Assembly (NCBI GenBank): GCA_021792135.1
Contig: JAJYVF010000022.1
Location: forward strand, 1-64,000
Direction of reading: 5' to 3'
Source of the DNA: Acidobacteriota bacterium
GTDB taxonomy: Bacteria > Acidobacteriota > Terriglobia > Terriglobales > Acidobacteriaceae
Length of the DNA: 64,000 nt
This document shows positions 1-8,883 of the stretch, one piece after another; the stretch's first letter is position 1; each line of letters begins with the position of its first letter. Below the pieces are notes generated by a model. The model worked only from the letters and a program-made list of their open reading frames with translations. It searched no databases and had not been told where the DNA came from. The translations under genes were made by a program, and so were the position numbers.

Positions 1-69
1 GGTGGTGGAAAAGACGCGGGCTGCGCCCGCTTGGAAAACGCCGTTGGCGTTTCCCACTTTCCCGCCGCC
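1..69. repeat. Three-stem palindromic element (REP-like)
   Basis: An outer imperfect inverted repeat (1-13 with 57-69, one mismatch plus G-T pairs) encloses two perfect hairpins. The first is GCGGGC-TGC-GCCCGC at 16-30. The second is AAACGCC-GTT-GGCGTTT at 36-52, extended by TGG/CCA at 32-34 and 54-56. The fold would be a three-way cruciform. It lies directly after the stop of the truncated gene at 80-481. I saw no second copy in the window, so calling it a dispersed repeat is inference. Confidence 0.6.
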
Positions 70-79
70 CCGACGGCGA

Positions 80-481
80 CTATGAATCTCGTATAGTCAA
101 TTGGACGAAGAACGGGGTCAGATCAGCGCTGGGGCCATTCTGAGGCGCGAGGCAACCTCCGTCCAGGATGGCAGTCTCTCCGGGCTCGCTGCGGAATGTG
201 ATGTACCCTGCCATCGCATCGCCTGAGGACGTGACCGCCAGACGCTGGCAATACGTGCCTCCCCGGACATCGATGACATCTCCGGGTTTGGCGACGTCGG
301 CGGCGTGCTGCAACGTTTGAAAGGGTCTCCCGATCGATCCGGGGCTCGCGTCGCTTCCCGTCATGGAAACATAGAGGCTCTCGTGGGTGCCGCCGCTGGT
401 GGGCTTTGCCGAGGCGCGCAAAGGGATCACCACCAATAAGGAAAGGAGAAGATACCATGGTTGCTTTCGAGTTCTGGTCAA
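80..481 (-). pseudogene. Truncated secreted right-handed beta-helix protein, N-terminal fragment
   Basis: A 133-residue frame starts at TTG 481 with AAAGGA about 7 nt upstream. Residues 1-26 form a signal peptide (basic start, hydrophobic LLLSLLVVIPL, ASA exit). Residues 36-110 carry the usual opening of DUF1565/pectate-lyase-fold proteins: YVSMTGSDASPGS, PFQTLQHAADVAKPGD, RGGTY, ITF and GETAILDGG. Such proteins normally run to several hundred residues of beta-helix coils. Here the frame ends about 20 residues after the first coil and runs into the palindrome at 1-69, so the 3' part is missing. Expression and function are doubtful. Confidence 0.55.
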
Positions 482-1251
482 CGAACATTCCTTTCATTGG
501 CGGGGTGGTGGATCGTTCAACGTACCCTCGATCGGACACTGCGGCGGCCAGGATGGAGGGTATCGCGGAATATTGGGGCCCTGGAACGATTGGTGCCCTG
601 GAGATCCGAACTCGGGCCTTGCCGGCAGTTTCAGGAATTGATCGATGGCCTGACCGTCGAAGGTGAAAAACGACCATGGAATGGGGCCCATCGAAGAGAC
701 AATCGTATTGGTTCGAATGAAGTCACCGTGATTTCCCCTTATTACGACAGCTTCTTTTAGGCTCAATAGAATGTGGCTGTCAAGCCGCGGCCCCCGCCAA
801 CGGTGCGGATGCCCTGTCAGGGTACCGCCATCAGCGCCATCCCTCGCCAACCCGGAGATTCGCTTCATCAGGCTGCGAACCTGAACCGCAGTCGCGGGAA
901 GACGCTGGTCGCGCTTGCGGAAGACAATCTTCCGGATGTCGCTGGCAGTGATCTTCCGGAACAGGTCCTTTCCCCGTCGGAGCGTGGCTGGGAAATCTGG
1001 TTTCGGCCGCCACACCTTGAGCTTGTTCTCCGGCCCTGAAATCGAAACAACGCGTAATCGCCTTGTAGGGGTCTGTCGGCGAGGAAACATTACGATGCCT
1101 GCTGCCGCGTACCGGCTGATTGTGATGCCGGCCGAATGAGCCTCAGAGCCGAGCAGGCGGGGACGCTGCTCTCCACCTCTGCATCCCGATGGCGGAGCCA
1201 AAACCCGGCCACGGGGGCGCTGCATCGCTACAGCCTTTGTCGCGGGAAATG
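482..1251. other. Stretch without a recognised gene, probably decayed
   Basis: No recognisable protein is encoded here. A long minus-strand frame (stop at 494-496) crosses the region, but it also runs into the 5' part of the receptor gene and shows no family motif. Base composition is less GC-rich and less codon-biased than the genes downstream. This fits relic DNA beside the truncated beta-helix gene. Confidence 0.45.
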
Positions 1252-1291
1252 ATTGGGAGCGCTTGACATCCGTTCGCGTTTGGTCTACACA
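1252..1291 (+). promoter_or_regulatory. Promoter of the TonB receptor gene with a LacI-type operator half
   Basis: TTGACA at 1263-1268 is followed after exactly 17 bp by TACACA at 1286-1291, a good -35 with a weak -10. Overlapping the -35 is the palindrome core AGCGCT (1258-1263), preceded by TTGGG. This is the left half of a TTGGGAGC-type operator used by LacI-family sugar regulators. The right half (TTGACA) does not mirror it. Binding is inference, and no LacI-family gene lies in the window. Confidence 0.4.
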
Positions 1292-1342
1292 GTGAAATGC
1301 GAAATTAATCGATGCTTCTTTTGCTTTCCAGTGAGGCCCCCT

Positions 1343-4300
1343 ATGTTCCCCAAACACATGACCGGAATCCTGCGTGCCCTGGCGCTGGCATCGGTACCGC
1401 TGGCGCTCGGGGGCCAGTCGATTAACCAAACACAGATTCGGGGTACCATCAGCGATTCTTCGGCCGCGGTGATCCCGGGGGCGAAGGTGACCATCACCGA
1501 CGTTGGCACGAACATCGCCCAGTCGACCGTAACTGACAGCCGAGGTGCCTATGCTTTTACCGCCCTGCGCGCTTCGAACTACAGGATGCTTGTGGCGGCC
1601 AGCGGCTTCGGAGCGGTGGAGAAGCAGGGAATCGTTCTCACGGTGAATCAGCAAACGGTGCTGAATGTGACACTGCAGCCGGCTACCCAGCAGACGAATG
1701 TCCGAGTGGAATCAATTCCTGTGCTGCTGGATTCCGCAAGCGCCACGCTCGGAACCGACATCGACAGCAAATATCTCACGCAGGTCCCACTCGAGAATCG
1801 CGATCCATTTGGGCTTGCCTTTCTGGCCGCCGGAGTAACGGAAACTGCTGGCTCCGGAATTCTGGATTCCTACCCGGCCGGGACCAACTTCGTCTCCAAC
1901 GGGCAGAGAAATGCGACGGCCACGATTCGTTTGGATGGGGTACTGATCACCGCGCCGGAACAGGGAGCGGGGGCCGAATCGAATATCTACTATCAGGCGA
2001 CCGTCGAAGGGCTGCAGGAGGAAAAGGTTCAGAACAACAGCTTCTCCGCCGAATACGGCGGCGGAACGGTCATCGACGAGGTGATGAAATCCGGAACCAA
2101 CCACCTGCATGGCAGTGCCTACTGGTTTAATCAGGATGCCGTTTTCGATGCCCGGGACTTCTACAACAGCGGGCCGAAGCCGGGCCATGTGCAGAACCAG
2201 GCCGGCTTCTCCCTGGGCGGCCCAGTCATCAGAAACAAGACCTTTTTCTTTGGGGACTTCGAGTCTGTCCGCGCCAGCAATCCGGTCAATATCGTGGCCA
2301 CGGTTCCCACCAGCGCTCAGATCAACGGCGACTTCTCCCAGTCGATGACCTACGACCAGAACGGAAACCCGGTCCTGAACCAGATCTTCGACCCCTTCAA
2401 AATCGACGCCGCCAGCTACACGCGCCCGGCCTACCCCAATAACGTGATTCCGCAAAACGAAATTGATCCGGTGGGCCAGGCGGTTCTGAAGCTTTATCCC
2501 AAACCGAACACCACGGGTGACCTGGTCTCCGGAGCCAACAACTATCGCAACGTAATCCTGAGCACATCGAACTCGGAGCAGGTGGACCTGAAGATCGATC
2601 AGCAGTTCTCCCCGAAATCGATGCTCTCGGTGCGCTACAGCAGCATCTTCGGCAGCGGCCTTACGCCGACCGTGTTTGGCGATGGGGAGTTCAACGACGG
2701 AACCGGTTACTCGGAGCAGATCTACAATGACGGCATTAACTACTCCTACGCGCCGACGGCCAATACCATATGGACCAGCACCTTCGGCCTGGACCGCGTG
2801 AGCCAGCCCACGTACAACGCTAGTTATCCAAGCGCCACATCCGTCGGTCTGCCTTCCTACCTCGAACAGAGCAGCCTTACACGGATACCGTCGTTCATTA
2901 TGGATGACTCGCCCTGGACTTCCATTTTCGATCAGTGTTGCGTCGATACGCAGTTCGCGCATACGCTGCTTAACTACACGTCGGCGTTTTCGTGGACGCA
3001 TGGCGCCCATACGCTGAAATTCGGAGGGCAGCAGGATATCTTCTATAACAACTTCTACCAGCCGAATTACGGGACGGGATATTTCAGTTTCGCGCAGTAT
3101 GTCACCTCCCAGATTCCGTACGATACGGATAACGGGATCCAGGGCAATGACTTTGCGGGGCTGCTCGTGGGGTGGCCCACGACAAGTGGCAGCGGCATCA
3201 ACGTGAGCCAGTCAGTGGCCGATCGATCCTCAGAGACGGCGTTCTATGTGCAGGACGACTGGCGGGCGACCGAGAAGCTGACCATCAACCTGGGACTGCG
3301 CTACCAGTGGGATACTCCCTACACCGAGCGGCATAACAATACCCAGTTCAGCGATCTGACCGGAGACAGCGGCATCAGCGTCCCGGGCCTGCCCGGACCG
3401 CTTCTCGGGACAACGATCTTCGCGTCATCGAAGATGAGACGCCTGCCGATCGACTGGGGCGACGTCGACCCGCGCATCGGGTTTGCCTATCTTGTGAACA
3501 GCCGCCTCGTGGTGCGCGGCGGCGCCGGGATCTACACGGGCTACGCGATTGCGACCAACTACCAGTATCCGGGTGCGGCCTTTACCGCCAGCCCCGAGGC
3601 TTTCTTTTCGCTGAATGGGTATCTGACCCGCAATACCCCGCTGTCCAATCCGTTTCCGGGCGGGGTTCCTCCGGCGCAGGACAGAACCTACGGGAAGCTG
3701 GCGATGTGGGGACTTCCGGATGTGAACAACATCGGGACACAAAAGGCCAAGAATGCGGATATCTATCAGTGGAACCTGGGAATCCAGCAGGCCTTGCCCG
3801 ACAACATCGTCGTCGGCATCAACTACTCGGCCAATCGCAGCACGTTTCTGCCATGGGCAGGCACGCGCAACCGCAACTTCATCGCTTCTGCGGTTCGGGT
3901 CCACTACACCAGTGAGCAGCTGAACGCGCTGGTCAACAACCCGTTCCAGGGCCTGTTCTCCGGGCCCGGCGCCATCTTCAATGTGCCTTCCTCGCGCTAT
4001 GGCGATTCCCAGCTCCCGCTGCTGAATCTGCTCCGGCCCTATCCGCAGTTCGACGGCCCGTTCAACGCCTACAAGATCATCGGCGCGTCCTCGTGGTATA
4101 ACGCGCTGCAGGTGGTATTTCAGAAGCGCGAGGGACACTATCTGAACTTCGAAGGTAATTACACGTGGTCGAAGAACATGGATGATTCCTCGGCGGGTTC
4201 GAATGCCTTTGTTGGAACGCTGTCCAGCGGATATCCGCAGGAACTGGACCATCTGAAGCAGGAATGGTCGGTCAGCGCGAACGATGCCCCGCAGCGGCTC

Positions 4301-4855
4301 GCCTTCTCCGTCACTTATCAGTTGCCGATCGGACGGGGCGATCGCATCGGGTCCAATATGAACCGCGTCCTGGATGGCTTCGTCGGTGGATGGCAGCTGA
4401 CCACGCTGACGACGTTTCAGAGCGGGCAGCCTCTCGACATCTACGTGGGCAACAACAGAATTGCCGACGGTACGCAGAGACCGAATGTCATCTGTGGAAG
4501 AGGCCAGCAGACGACCGGGATCAGCATCCACGGGGCCGGCAAGGATGGTTTGCCTTATCTGAATTCCAACTGCTTTGCCGATCCGGGCGATCAGCAGCCT
4601 GGCAATGCGCCGCGCTATTTCTCAAACCTCCGATCGGACGGTATTCACCAGGCTGATGTAACGCTCGAGAAGATCTACAAAATTGGTGAAAGCCGGCAGC
4701 TTGAATTGCATGGCGACTGTTTCAACTGCACCAACACCGAGCGGTTCGGATTGCCGGATACCGGATATGAGGATTCCACTTTCGGCATCATTTCCTCGAC
4801 GGCGACTGGCGCCTTGCCGCGTAATATGCAACTCGGCGTGAGATATCAGTTCTGA
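1343..4855 (+). CDS. TonB-dependent outer-membrane receptor, Oar/SusC-like
   Basis: This 1170-residue outer-membrane receptor probably imports glycan fragments. It opens with a signal peptide ending LALGGQS. A carboxypeptidase-regulatory-like beta-sandwich follows (about residues 25-110; RGTISDSSAAVIPGAKVTI, DSRGAYAF), then a plug domain (about 130-270) and a long barrel ending in the aromatic VRYQF. This architecture is typical of the very large receptors of acidobacteria. No clear TonB box is visible. The start at 1343 was chosen over an in-frame GTG-type start further up because GTGAGG lies about 7 nt upstream and the signal peptide begins there. It heads a same-strand cluster with secreted glycan-active enzymes, so a carbohydrate substrate is likely but unproven. 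Confidence 0.88.
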   Translation: MFPKHMTGILRALALASVPLALGGQSINQTQIRGTISDSSAAVIPGAKVTITDVGTNIAQSTVTDSRGAYAFTALRASNYRMLVAASGFGAVEKQGIVLTVNQQTVLNVTLQPATQQTNVRVESIPVLLDSASATLGTDIDSKYLTQVPLENRDPFGLAFLAAGVTETAGSGILDSYPAGTNFVSNGQRNATATIRLDGVLITAPEQGAGAESNIYYQATVEGLQEEKVQNNSFSAEYGGGTVIDEVMKSGTNHLHGSAYWFNQDAVFDARDFYNSGPKPGHVQNQAGFSLGGPVIRNKTFFFGDFESVRASNPVNIVATVPTSAQINGDFSQSMTYDQNGNPVLNQIFDPFKIDAASYTRPAYPNNVIPQNEIDPVGQAVLKLYPKPNTTGDLVSGANNYRNVILSTSNSEQVDLKIDQQFSPKSMLSVRYSSIFGSGLTPTVFGDGEFNDGTGYSEQIYNDGINYSYAPTANTIWTSTFGLDRVSQPTYNASYPSATSVGLPSYLEQSSLTRIPSFIMDDSPWTSIFDQCCVDTQFAHTLLNYTSAFSWTHGAHTLKFGGQQDIFYNNFYQPNYGTGYFSFAQYVTSQIPYDTDNGIQGNDFAGLLVGWPTTSGSGINVSQSVADRSSETAFYVQDDWRATEKLTINLGLRYQWDTPYTERHNNTQFSDLTGDSGISVPGLPGPLLGTTIFASSKMRRLPIDWGDVDPRIGFAYLVNSRLVVRGGAGIYTGYAIATNYQYPGAAFTASPEAFFSLNGYLTRNTPLSNPFPGGVPPAQDRTYGKLAMWGLPDVNNIGTQKAKNADIYQWNLGIQQALPDNIVVGINYSANRSTFLPWAGTRNRNFIASAVRVHYTSEQLNALVNNPFQGLFSGPGAIFNVPSSRYGDSQLPLLNLLRPYPQFDGPFNAYKIIGASSWYNALQVVFQKREGHYLNFEGNYTWSKNMDDSSAGSNAFVGTLSSGYPQELDHLKQEWSVSANDAPQRLAFSVTYQLPIGRGDRIGSNMNRVLDGFVGGWQLTTLTTFQSGQPLDIYVGNNRIADGTQRPNVICGRGQQTTGISIHGAGKDGLPYLNSNCFADPGDQQPGNAPRYFSNLRSDGIHQADVTLEKIYKIGESRQLELHGDCFNCTNTERFGLPDTGYEDSTFGIISSTATGALPRNMQLGVRYQF

Positions 4856-4920
4856 GGCCGGCGCCCCAGAGCGGTCCCGGGGTATTGCGTTCCATTCTTC
4901 GGCTCCGGAGGACGAGCCCT

Positions 4921-6858
4921 ATGCGACGACCGGCACGGTGCGCCGTGACAGCGATGCTCCTGCTTTGCCTGGCCAGGCTTGCCGCGATACCACTGGCGCA
5001 GGCGCAGCAGGCGGGCGACTCCGCGCGCGCATGGTTGAGCCGAGCCCGCATCGGTGCTTACGGTCTTGGCCCGTCCAATGCGGAAGAGATTGTCCGCCAG
5101 GCCTCCGACACGGATGTGGCAGGAATCGAAGTCGACAACGACATTACCGGGCGATACGAGAGCTTCCTGGATCCCACTGCGAAGCTGCGCTCGATTCACG
5201 CGGTAGCCGAGGCGGCGCACCGCCGCGGCAACCACGCCTTCGTTTACATCTCGGGCTTCGAGTGCATTACGGCCAACGCCGACACCGCTGCGCGCAGCAT
5301 GGCCAGGGATCATCCCGAATGGCTGCAGCGAAAGATCTCCGGGGAGCCGGCGATTTTCCACGCCGGTTCCGCTTTCTGGATTAAGAAGGGCGACGAGGAT
5401 GCGTGGGTTACTCCCTACGCGCCAGAGTGGCGCAGGATCTACATGGAGCGGGTGCGGCAGATTGCCGCTACCGGGATCGATGGAATCTATGTGGACATTC
5501 CTTACTGGAAGACGGATTTCCCGGGATGGGAGAACAGCTGGGCGAGCTTCGACAACTATACGGTAGCTGCGTTTCGGCGCAAGACGGGCCTCGATGCCAG
5601 AAAGGATATCCGGCTGGGAGATTTCAGCGACCCCGGGTTCCGTAAGTGGGTGCTGTTCAGGATCGCGTCGATCACCGATTTTCTGGCGGAGATCCGCCGC
5701 AATGCGGTTTCCGTGAATCCGAATATTGCGGTGATCCCGGAGATTTATCCCGGCATCGAGCCGGACGCGGTTCGGGTGGGTGCCGATGTGTACGAGCTCT
5801 ATCCGGTGGTGGACGCCGTCTCACATGAATACGAGTTCGGAGACAGCGACGATCACACGGCTGCCAGCCGCGGCGAACTGGACTGGTTTCTGTACCAGGT
5901 CGGGATCCAGACCTTTCGAGCCTTTGCGCAGGGCAAGCCGACGTGGATTCTGAATTATTCCTGGGACGGCAATCCCCGCGTCCGTCCGAGCGATGCAATG
6001 CAGAACCTCGCTATGTCCGAGGTGATGGCGGGCGCGAACTTCTGGGATGCACCGGGTCACGTGATGGCCGGCTCGAACGATCCTGCTATGCGGAGGCGCA
6101 TCTTTCAGTGGATCGAGGCGAACCAGGACCATCTGTTTGCGCCTCGCACTCCGCTCGGCCAGGTCGGTGTCTACTTCTCCGAGGCGACACGCAATTTCTA
6201 TCCGGAAGAGTTTGTTACATCCTGGCGAGGGGTCCTGCTGCTCCTGCTGCAAAGGCATATCCAGTTCCAGATCGTTACGCCGCGAACCCTGAGCGCATTC
6301 CACGGCAAGGTTCTGGTGTTGCCCGATCTGCGCATGGTCGACGAGGTCGAGATGCGAGAGCTGCGTCGCTTCTGCGCGGAGGGCGGCAAGGTGGTGACGA
6401 CCGGAGCCGCAAACCGGCGTCTCGACGGACTGCCCGGGGTCACGGCGTTCCCCGATGATCCAGGAAGCCGATATCTGGCCGATGCAAGGAAGAACCCCGT
6501 GCCGGCAAGGGCGAAGGTACCGGAGGCATTCCTCAGGGCGATCAGCCTGAAGACCCAGTATGACCTCACGGCCTCGCCCCATCTTGTGGTCTACATCGAC
6601 CAGGTCGGCGGGCGGACACTCTGGTTTCTGGCCAACTTCAGGGGGTTGCTGGCGGGTGATGCGGAAGCACCGATCGCTGCGCGCAATGTGATTCTTCACG
6701 CTCCTCTTTCTGCCGGAACAACCCTGCACCTGGTGCCGTTCCTGGGCACGCCCGTGCTCGTGCGCGGGACCGTTTCCCGCCGGGAAGTGCGCTTCGATAT
6801 TCCGCGGGTGGATCGAGGCGCCGTTGCATGGACTGAAGCGCAAACATCGGCTCGATAG
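4921..6858 (+). CDS. Secreted TIM-barrel glycoside-hydrolase-like protein
   Basis: A 645-residue secreted protein. The start at 4921 is supported by GGAGGA 8 nt upstream. Residues 1-29 are a signal peptide ending AQAQQ. Residues about 35-390 resemble the putative glycosyl hydrolase (GHL) TIM-barrels: IEVDNDITGRYES, FVYISGFE, GIDGIYVDIPYWKTDFPG and VIPEIYPGIE provide strand-end acidic residues. Residues about 410-520 look like the class I glutaminase-like domain that follows the barrel in beta-galactosidase-type enzymes (KVLVLPDLRMVDE, FCAEGGKVVTTGA). It lies 65 nt after the receptor gene, probably in the same operon. Substrate and catalytic residues cannot be fixed from sequence alone. Confidence 0.6.
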   Translation: MRRPARCAVTAMLLLCLARLAAIPLAQAQQAGDSARAWLSRARIGAYGLGPSNAEEIVRQASDTDVAGIEVDNDITGRYESFLDPTAKLRSIHAVAEAAHRRGNHAFVYISGFECITANADTAARSMARDHPEWLQRKISGEPAIFHAGSAFWIKKGDEDAWVTPYAPEWRRIYMERVRQIAATGIDGIYVDIPYWKTDFPGWENSWASFDNYTVAAFRRKTGLDARKDIRLGDFSDPGFRKWVLFRIASITDFLAEIRRNAVSVNPNIAVIPEIYPGIEPDAVRVGADVYELYPVVDAVSHEYEFGDSDDHTAASRGELDWFLYQVGIQTFRAFAQGKPTWILNYSWDGNPRVRPSDAMQNLAMSEVMAGANFWDAPGHVMAGSNDPAMRRRIFQWIEANQDHLFAPRTPLGQVGVYFSEATRNFYPEEFVTSWRGVLLLLLQRHIQFQIVTPRTLSAFHGKVLVLPDLRMVDEVEMRELRRFCAEGGKVVTTGAANRRLDGLPGVTAFPDDPGSRYLADARKNPVPARAKVPEAFLRAISLKTQYDLTASPHLVVYIDQVGGRTLWFLANFRGLLAGDAEAPIAARNVILHAPLSAGTTLHLVPFLGTPVLVRGTVSRREVRFDIPRVDRGAVAWTEAQTSAR

Positions 6859-6907
6859 AGCTTCCGCGGCCCAGCGTCGGGAATCGACGGAAATCTGCCC
6901 GGCCGGT

Positions 6908-7114
6908 GTCTGCAACAGCGTTCTCGCGTTCGGAACCGCCCTCACCCTCGGAGCATGCCTGCTGATTTCACTCGCCCCGGCTCTCCGCATTCGGGATCTT
7001 ACCCTCTCGCGCGTCCTCGGGGGCCGGCCGTCCGTTGCGGGGCCCCGGCTTTCCGGCGTCGCTGCGAGCCTGATCATTGGACAGCCCGGACTCGCACTTT
7101 GCATCGTGAATAGT
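6908..7114 (+). pseudogene. Relic of a MacB/ADOP-type ABC permease
   Basis: About 68 codons retain a stretch typical of acidobacterial permeases of the MacB/FtsX class: a membrane segment (LAFGTALTLGACLLISLAPA), the loop ALRIRDLTLSRVLGG, then a second helix (ASLIIGQPGLALCIV) matching the usual LLVVGQVALSLVLL. Before and after it the reading frame carries nothing recognisable, and there is no start with a ribosome site. A complete member is about 800 residues, so this is a small internal fragment stranded between two intact genes. Confidence 0.5.
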
Positions 7115-7242
7115 ACTGAGGAGGTCCCGAGGTTTCGCATCCCAACTCGTTACCAGGAGTCTCAGGACCCGCATATTTGTTAAAGTCAGTTCGATCACTC
7201 AGATTGAGTCTGCTGAGTGTGAGTTCACCGCAGAGGCAGTCG

Positions 7243-8817
7243 ATGAAGGAACCCCTGACCAGAAGACAAGCTGCAGTCCTGATTTCGCAGGCCGCACTGG
7301 CAGCACCCGGTTTTGCGCTCAGCGGAGCAGCGCGACTGCTACCGGAAACCCCGGGATCGGAGGCAGCGCCGGACAGCCGCGCAACCCAGCAGGGTTCTCC
7401 TGTCTATATCGTTCTCTGGTTCGATACCGAGGATTACGTGCTGCCTGCCAGCGACGATTCCGCAAAGCGCATTGCGGAGTTCCTCACGGGCCAGGGCGTT
7501 CGGGCTACCTTCAAAGTGGTGGGCGAGAAAGCCCGCGTTCTGGAACAACGCCGGCGATCGGATGTGATTGCCGCTCTGAGCCGGCATGAGATCGGCTACC
7601 ACTCCAACACACACAGTCAGCAGCCCACGGTCGCCGAATATGAATCCGTGCTGAACTGGCAGCAGGGAGTTGAGGAGTTTGGCCGGCGCGAGCGCTCCGG
7701 GTTTGAAGAGATCAATCGGATCTTTGGATACAACCCAACCTGCTATGGACAACCCGGCGTAAGCTGGGCGCCGCAGGTATTTGCCACCCTCAAAGACTGG
7801 GGTGTTCGCGTATATCTTGATGACGGGTTACAGGTCGGCCTGGATGGAAAGCCATTCTGGTATGGCGGCCTGCTGAATGTCTTCGGTATCCGCGCGGGGC
7901 AAGGACTGGAACCGAATGATGACTTTTCCAATCTTGAAGCCGCCAAAGCCAATTTCCGGAGCCTCCATGCGCAGCTCAGTGCCCAGCCAGGGGGCGGTCT
8001 GGTGAGCTTCATGTTCCATCCCACGCAGCTTATATCTCAGGAGTTCTGGGATGCGGTGAACTTTGCGAAAGGGGCGAATCCCCCGCGCGCTGCATGGAAG
8101 CTTCAGCCGCAGAGAAGTGCCGCCAATCGCGAGCAGGCCTTTCACTATCTCGAGGATCTTATCCGATATATACGGTCGTTCCCCGATGTGCACTTCCTGA
8201 CTGCTTCTCAGGCTTATTCCGTTTACCGGGACCACGCCCGCTCCCGGAGCTTTGCACCCGCAGAGCTGGCACAGATTGCGAGAGAGGTTTCCCCACAGGT
8301 GAACTTTCAGGTGCGGGGTGATTATGCGCTGACAGCCAGCGAGATATTCCTGTTGCTCAATACGCTGGTCTGCCAATCGATCAGCGGTGCGAAGAGTCCG
8401 GCAATTCGGCTTGCCGAAACACCCTATGGCCCTGTGTCTCCCACCTATGGAGTGAGCGCCGGCGACAGCGGGCCGGTATCCTGGAGCCAGTTCTCGCGGA
8501 CAGCCGTGGATGTTCAGAGCTTTCTGGACCGGAACCGCGCCGTTCCCAATGTGATCTGGTTTGGCAGCAGGGCCGTTTCTCCGGAGTCCTACCTGGTGGC
8601 TCTGGCCTCGGTTGCGGAAAAGGTCGCGCAGAATAACGCGCCTTCGGAATCGGTCGGAATCGCCCCGGCGCAGCTCGCCGCAGGCCGCTGGGTCGCCGAA
8701 GACACTCCGTCCATCTGGGACTGGCCGATCTTCCCTTCCGGTTTTCACTCCGGTCATCTGATGGAGCTGGCCCGGCTCCAGGCATGGACTCTGAAGCCGG
8801 CTCTGTTGCCCACCTGA
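7243..8817 (+). CDS. Exported polysaccharide deacetylase with C-terminal pseudomurein-binding-like repeat
   Basis: A 524-residue exported protein. The N-terminus (LTRRQAAVLISQAALAAPG) resembles a Tat-type signal although only RR is present. Residues about 50-330 are a NodB-type deacetylase fold: the metal/base motif WFDTEDY, the metal-binding HSNTH loop (H-S/T-x-x-H), and a late FMFHPTQL histidine. Residues about 425-462 (FLDRNRAVPNVIWFGSRAVSP, then ESYLVALASV) resemble a pseudomurein-binding repeat. Start at 7243 was chosen for AGAGG just upstream and for the signal peptide. Removal of N-acetyl groups from a GlcNAc polymer would feed the exo-glucosaminidase encoded next. Confidence 0.75.
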   Translation: MKEPLTRRQAAVLISQAALAAPGFALSGAARLLPETPGSEAAPDSRATQQGSPVYIVLWFDTEDYVLPASDDSAKRIAEFLTGQGVRATFKVVGEKARVLEQRRRSDVIAALSRHEIGYHSNTHSQQPTVAEYESVLNWQQGVEEFGRRERSGFEEINRIFGYNPTCYGQPGVSWAPQVFATLKDWGVRVYLDDGLQVGLDGKPFWYGGLLNVFGIRAGQGLEPNDDFSNLEAAKANFRSLHAQLSAQPGGGLVSFMFHPTQLISQEFWDAVNFAKGANPPRAAWKLQPQRSAANREQAFHYLEDLIRYIRSFPDVHFLTASQAYSVYRDHARSRSFAPAELAQIAREVSPQVNFQVRGDYALTASEIFLLLNTLVCQSISGAKSPAIRLAETPYGPVSPTYGVSAGDSGPVSWSQFSRTAVDVQSFLDRNRAVPNVIWFGSRAVSPESYLVALASVAEKVAQNNAPSESVGIAPAQLAAGRWVAEDTPSIWDWPIFPSGFHSGHLMELARLQAWTLKPALLPT

Positions 8818-8883
8818 ACGTAATCCGAAGACCACACCGGGCGATTGGCTGGCTCTTTCACGAACGAAAAGAAGGGTTCAGGA

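Noticed and set aside
494-1654. A 386-codon minus-strand frame
   Set aside because: It runs across the promoter and signal peptide of the TonB receptor gene and contains no recognisable domain.
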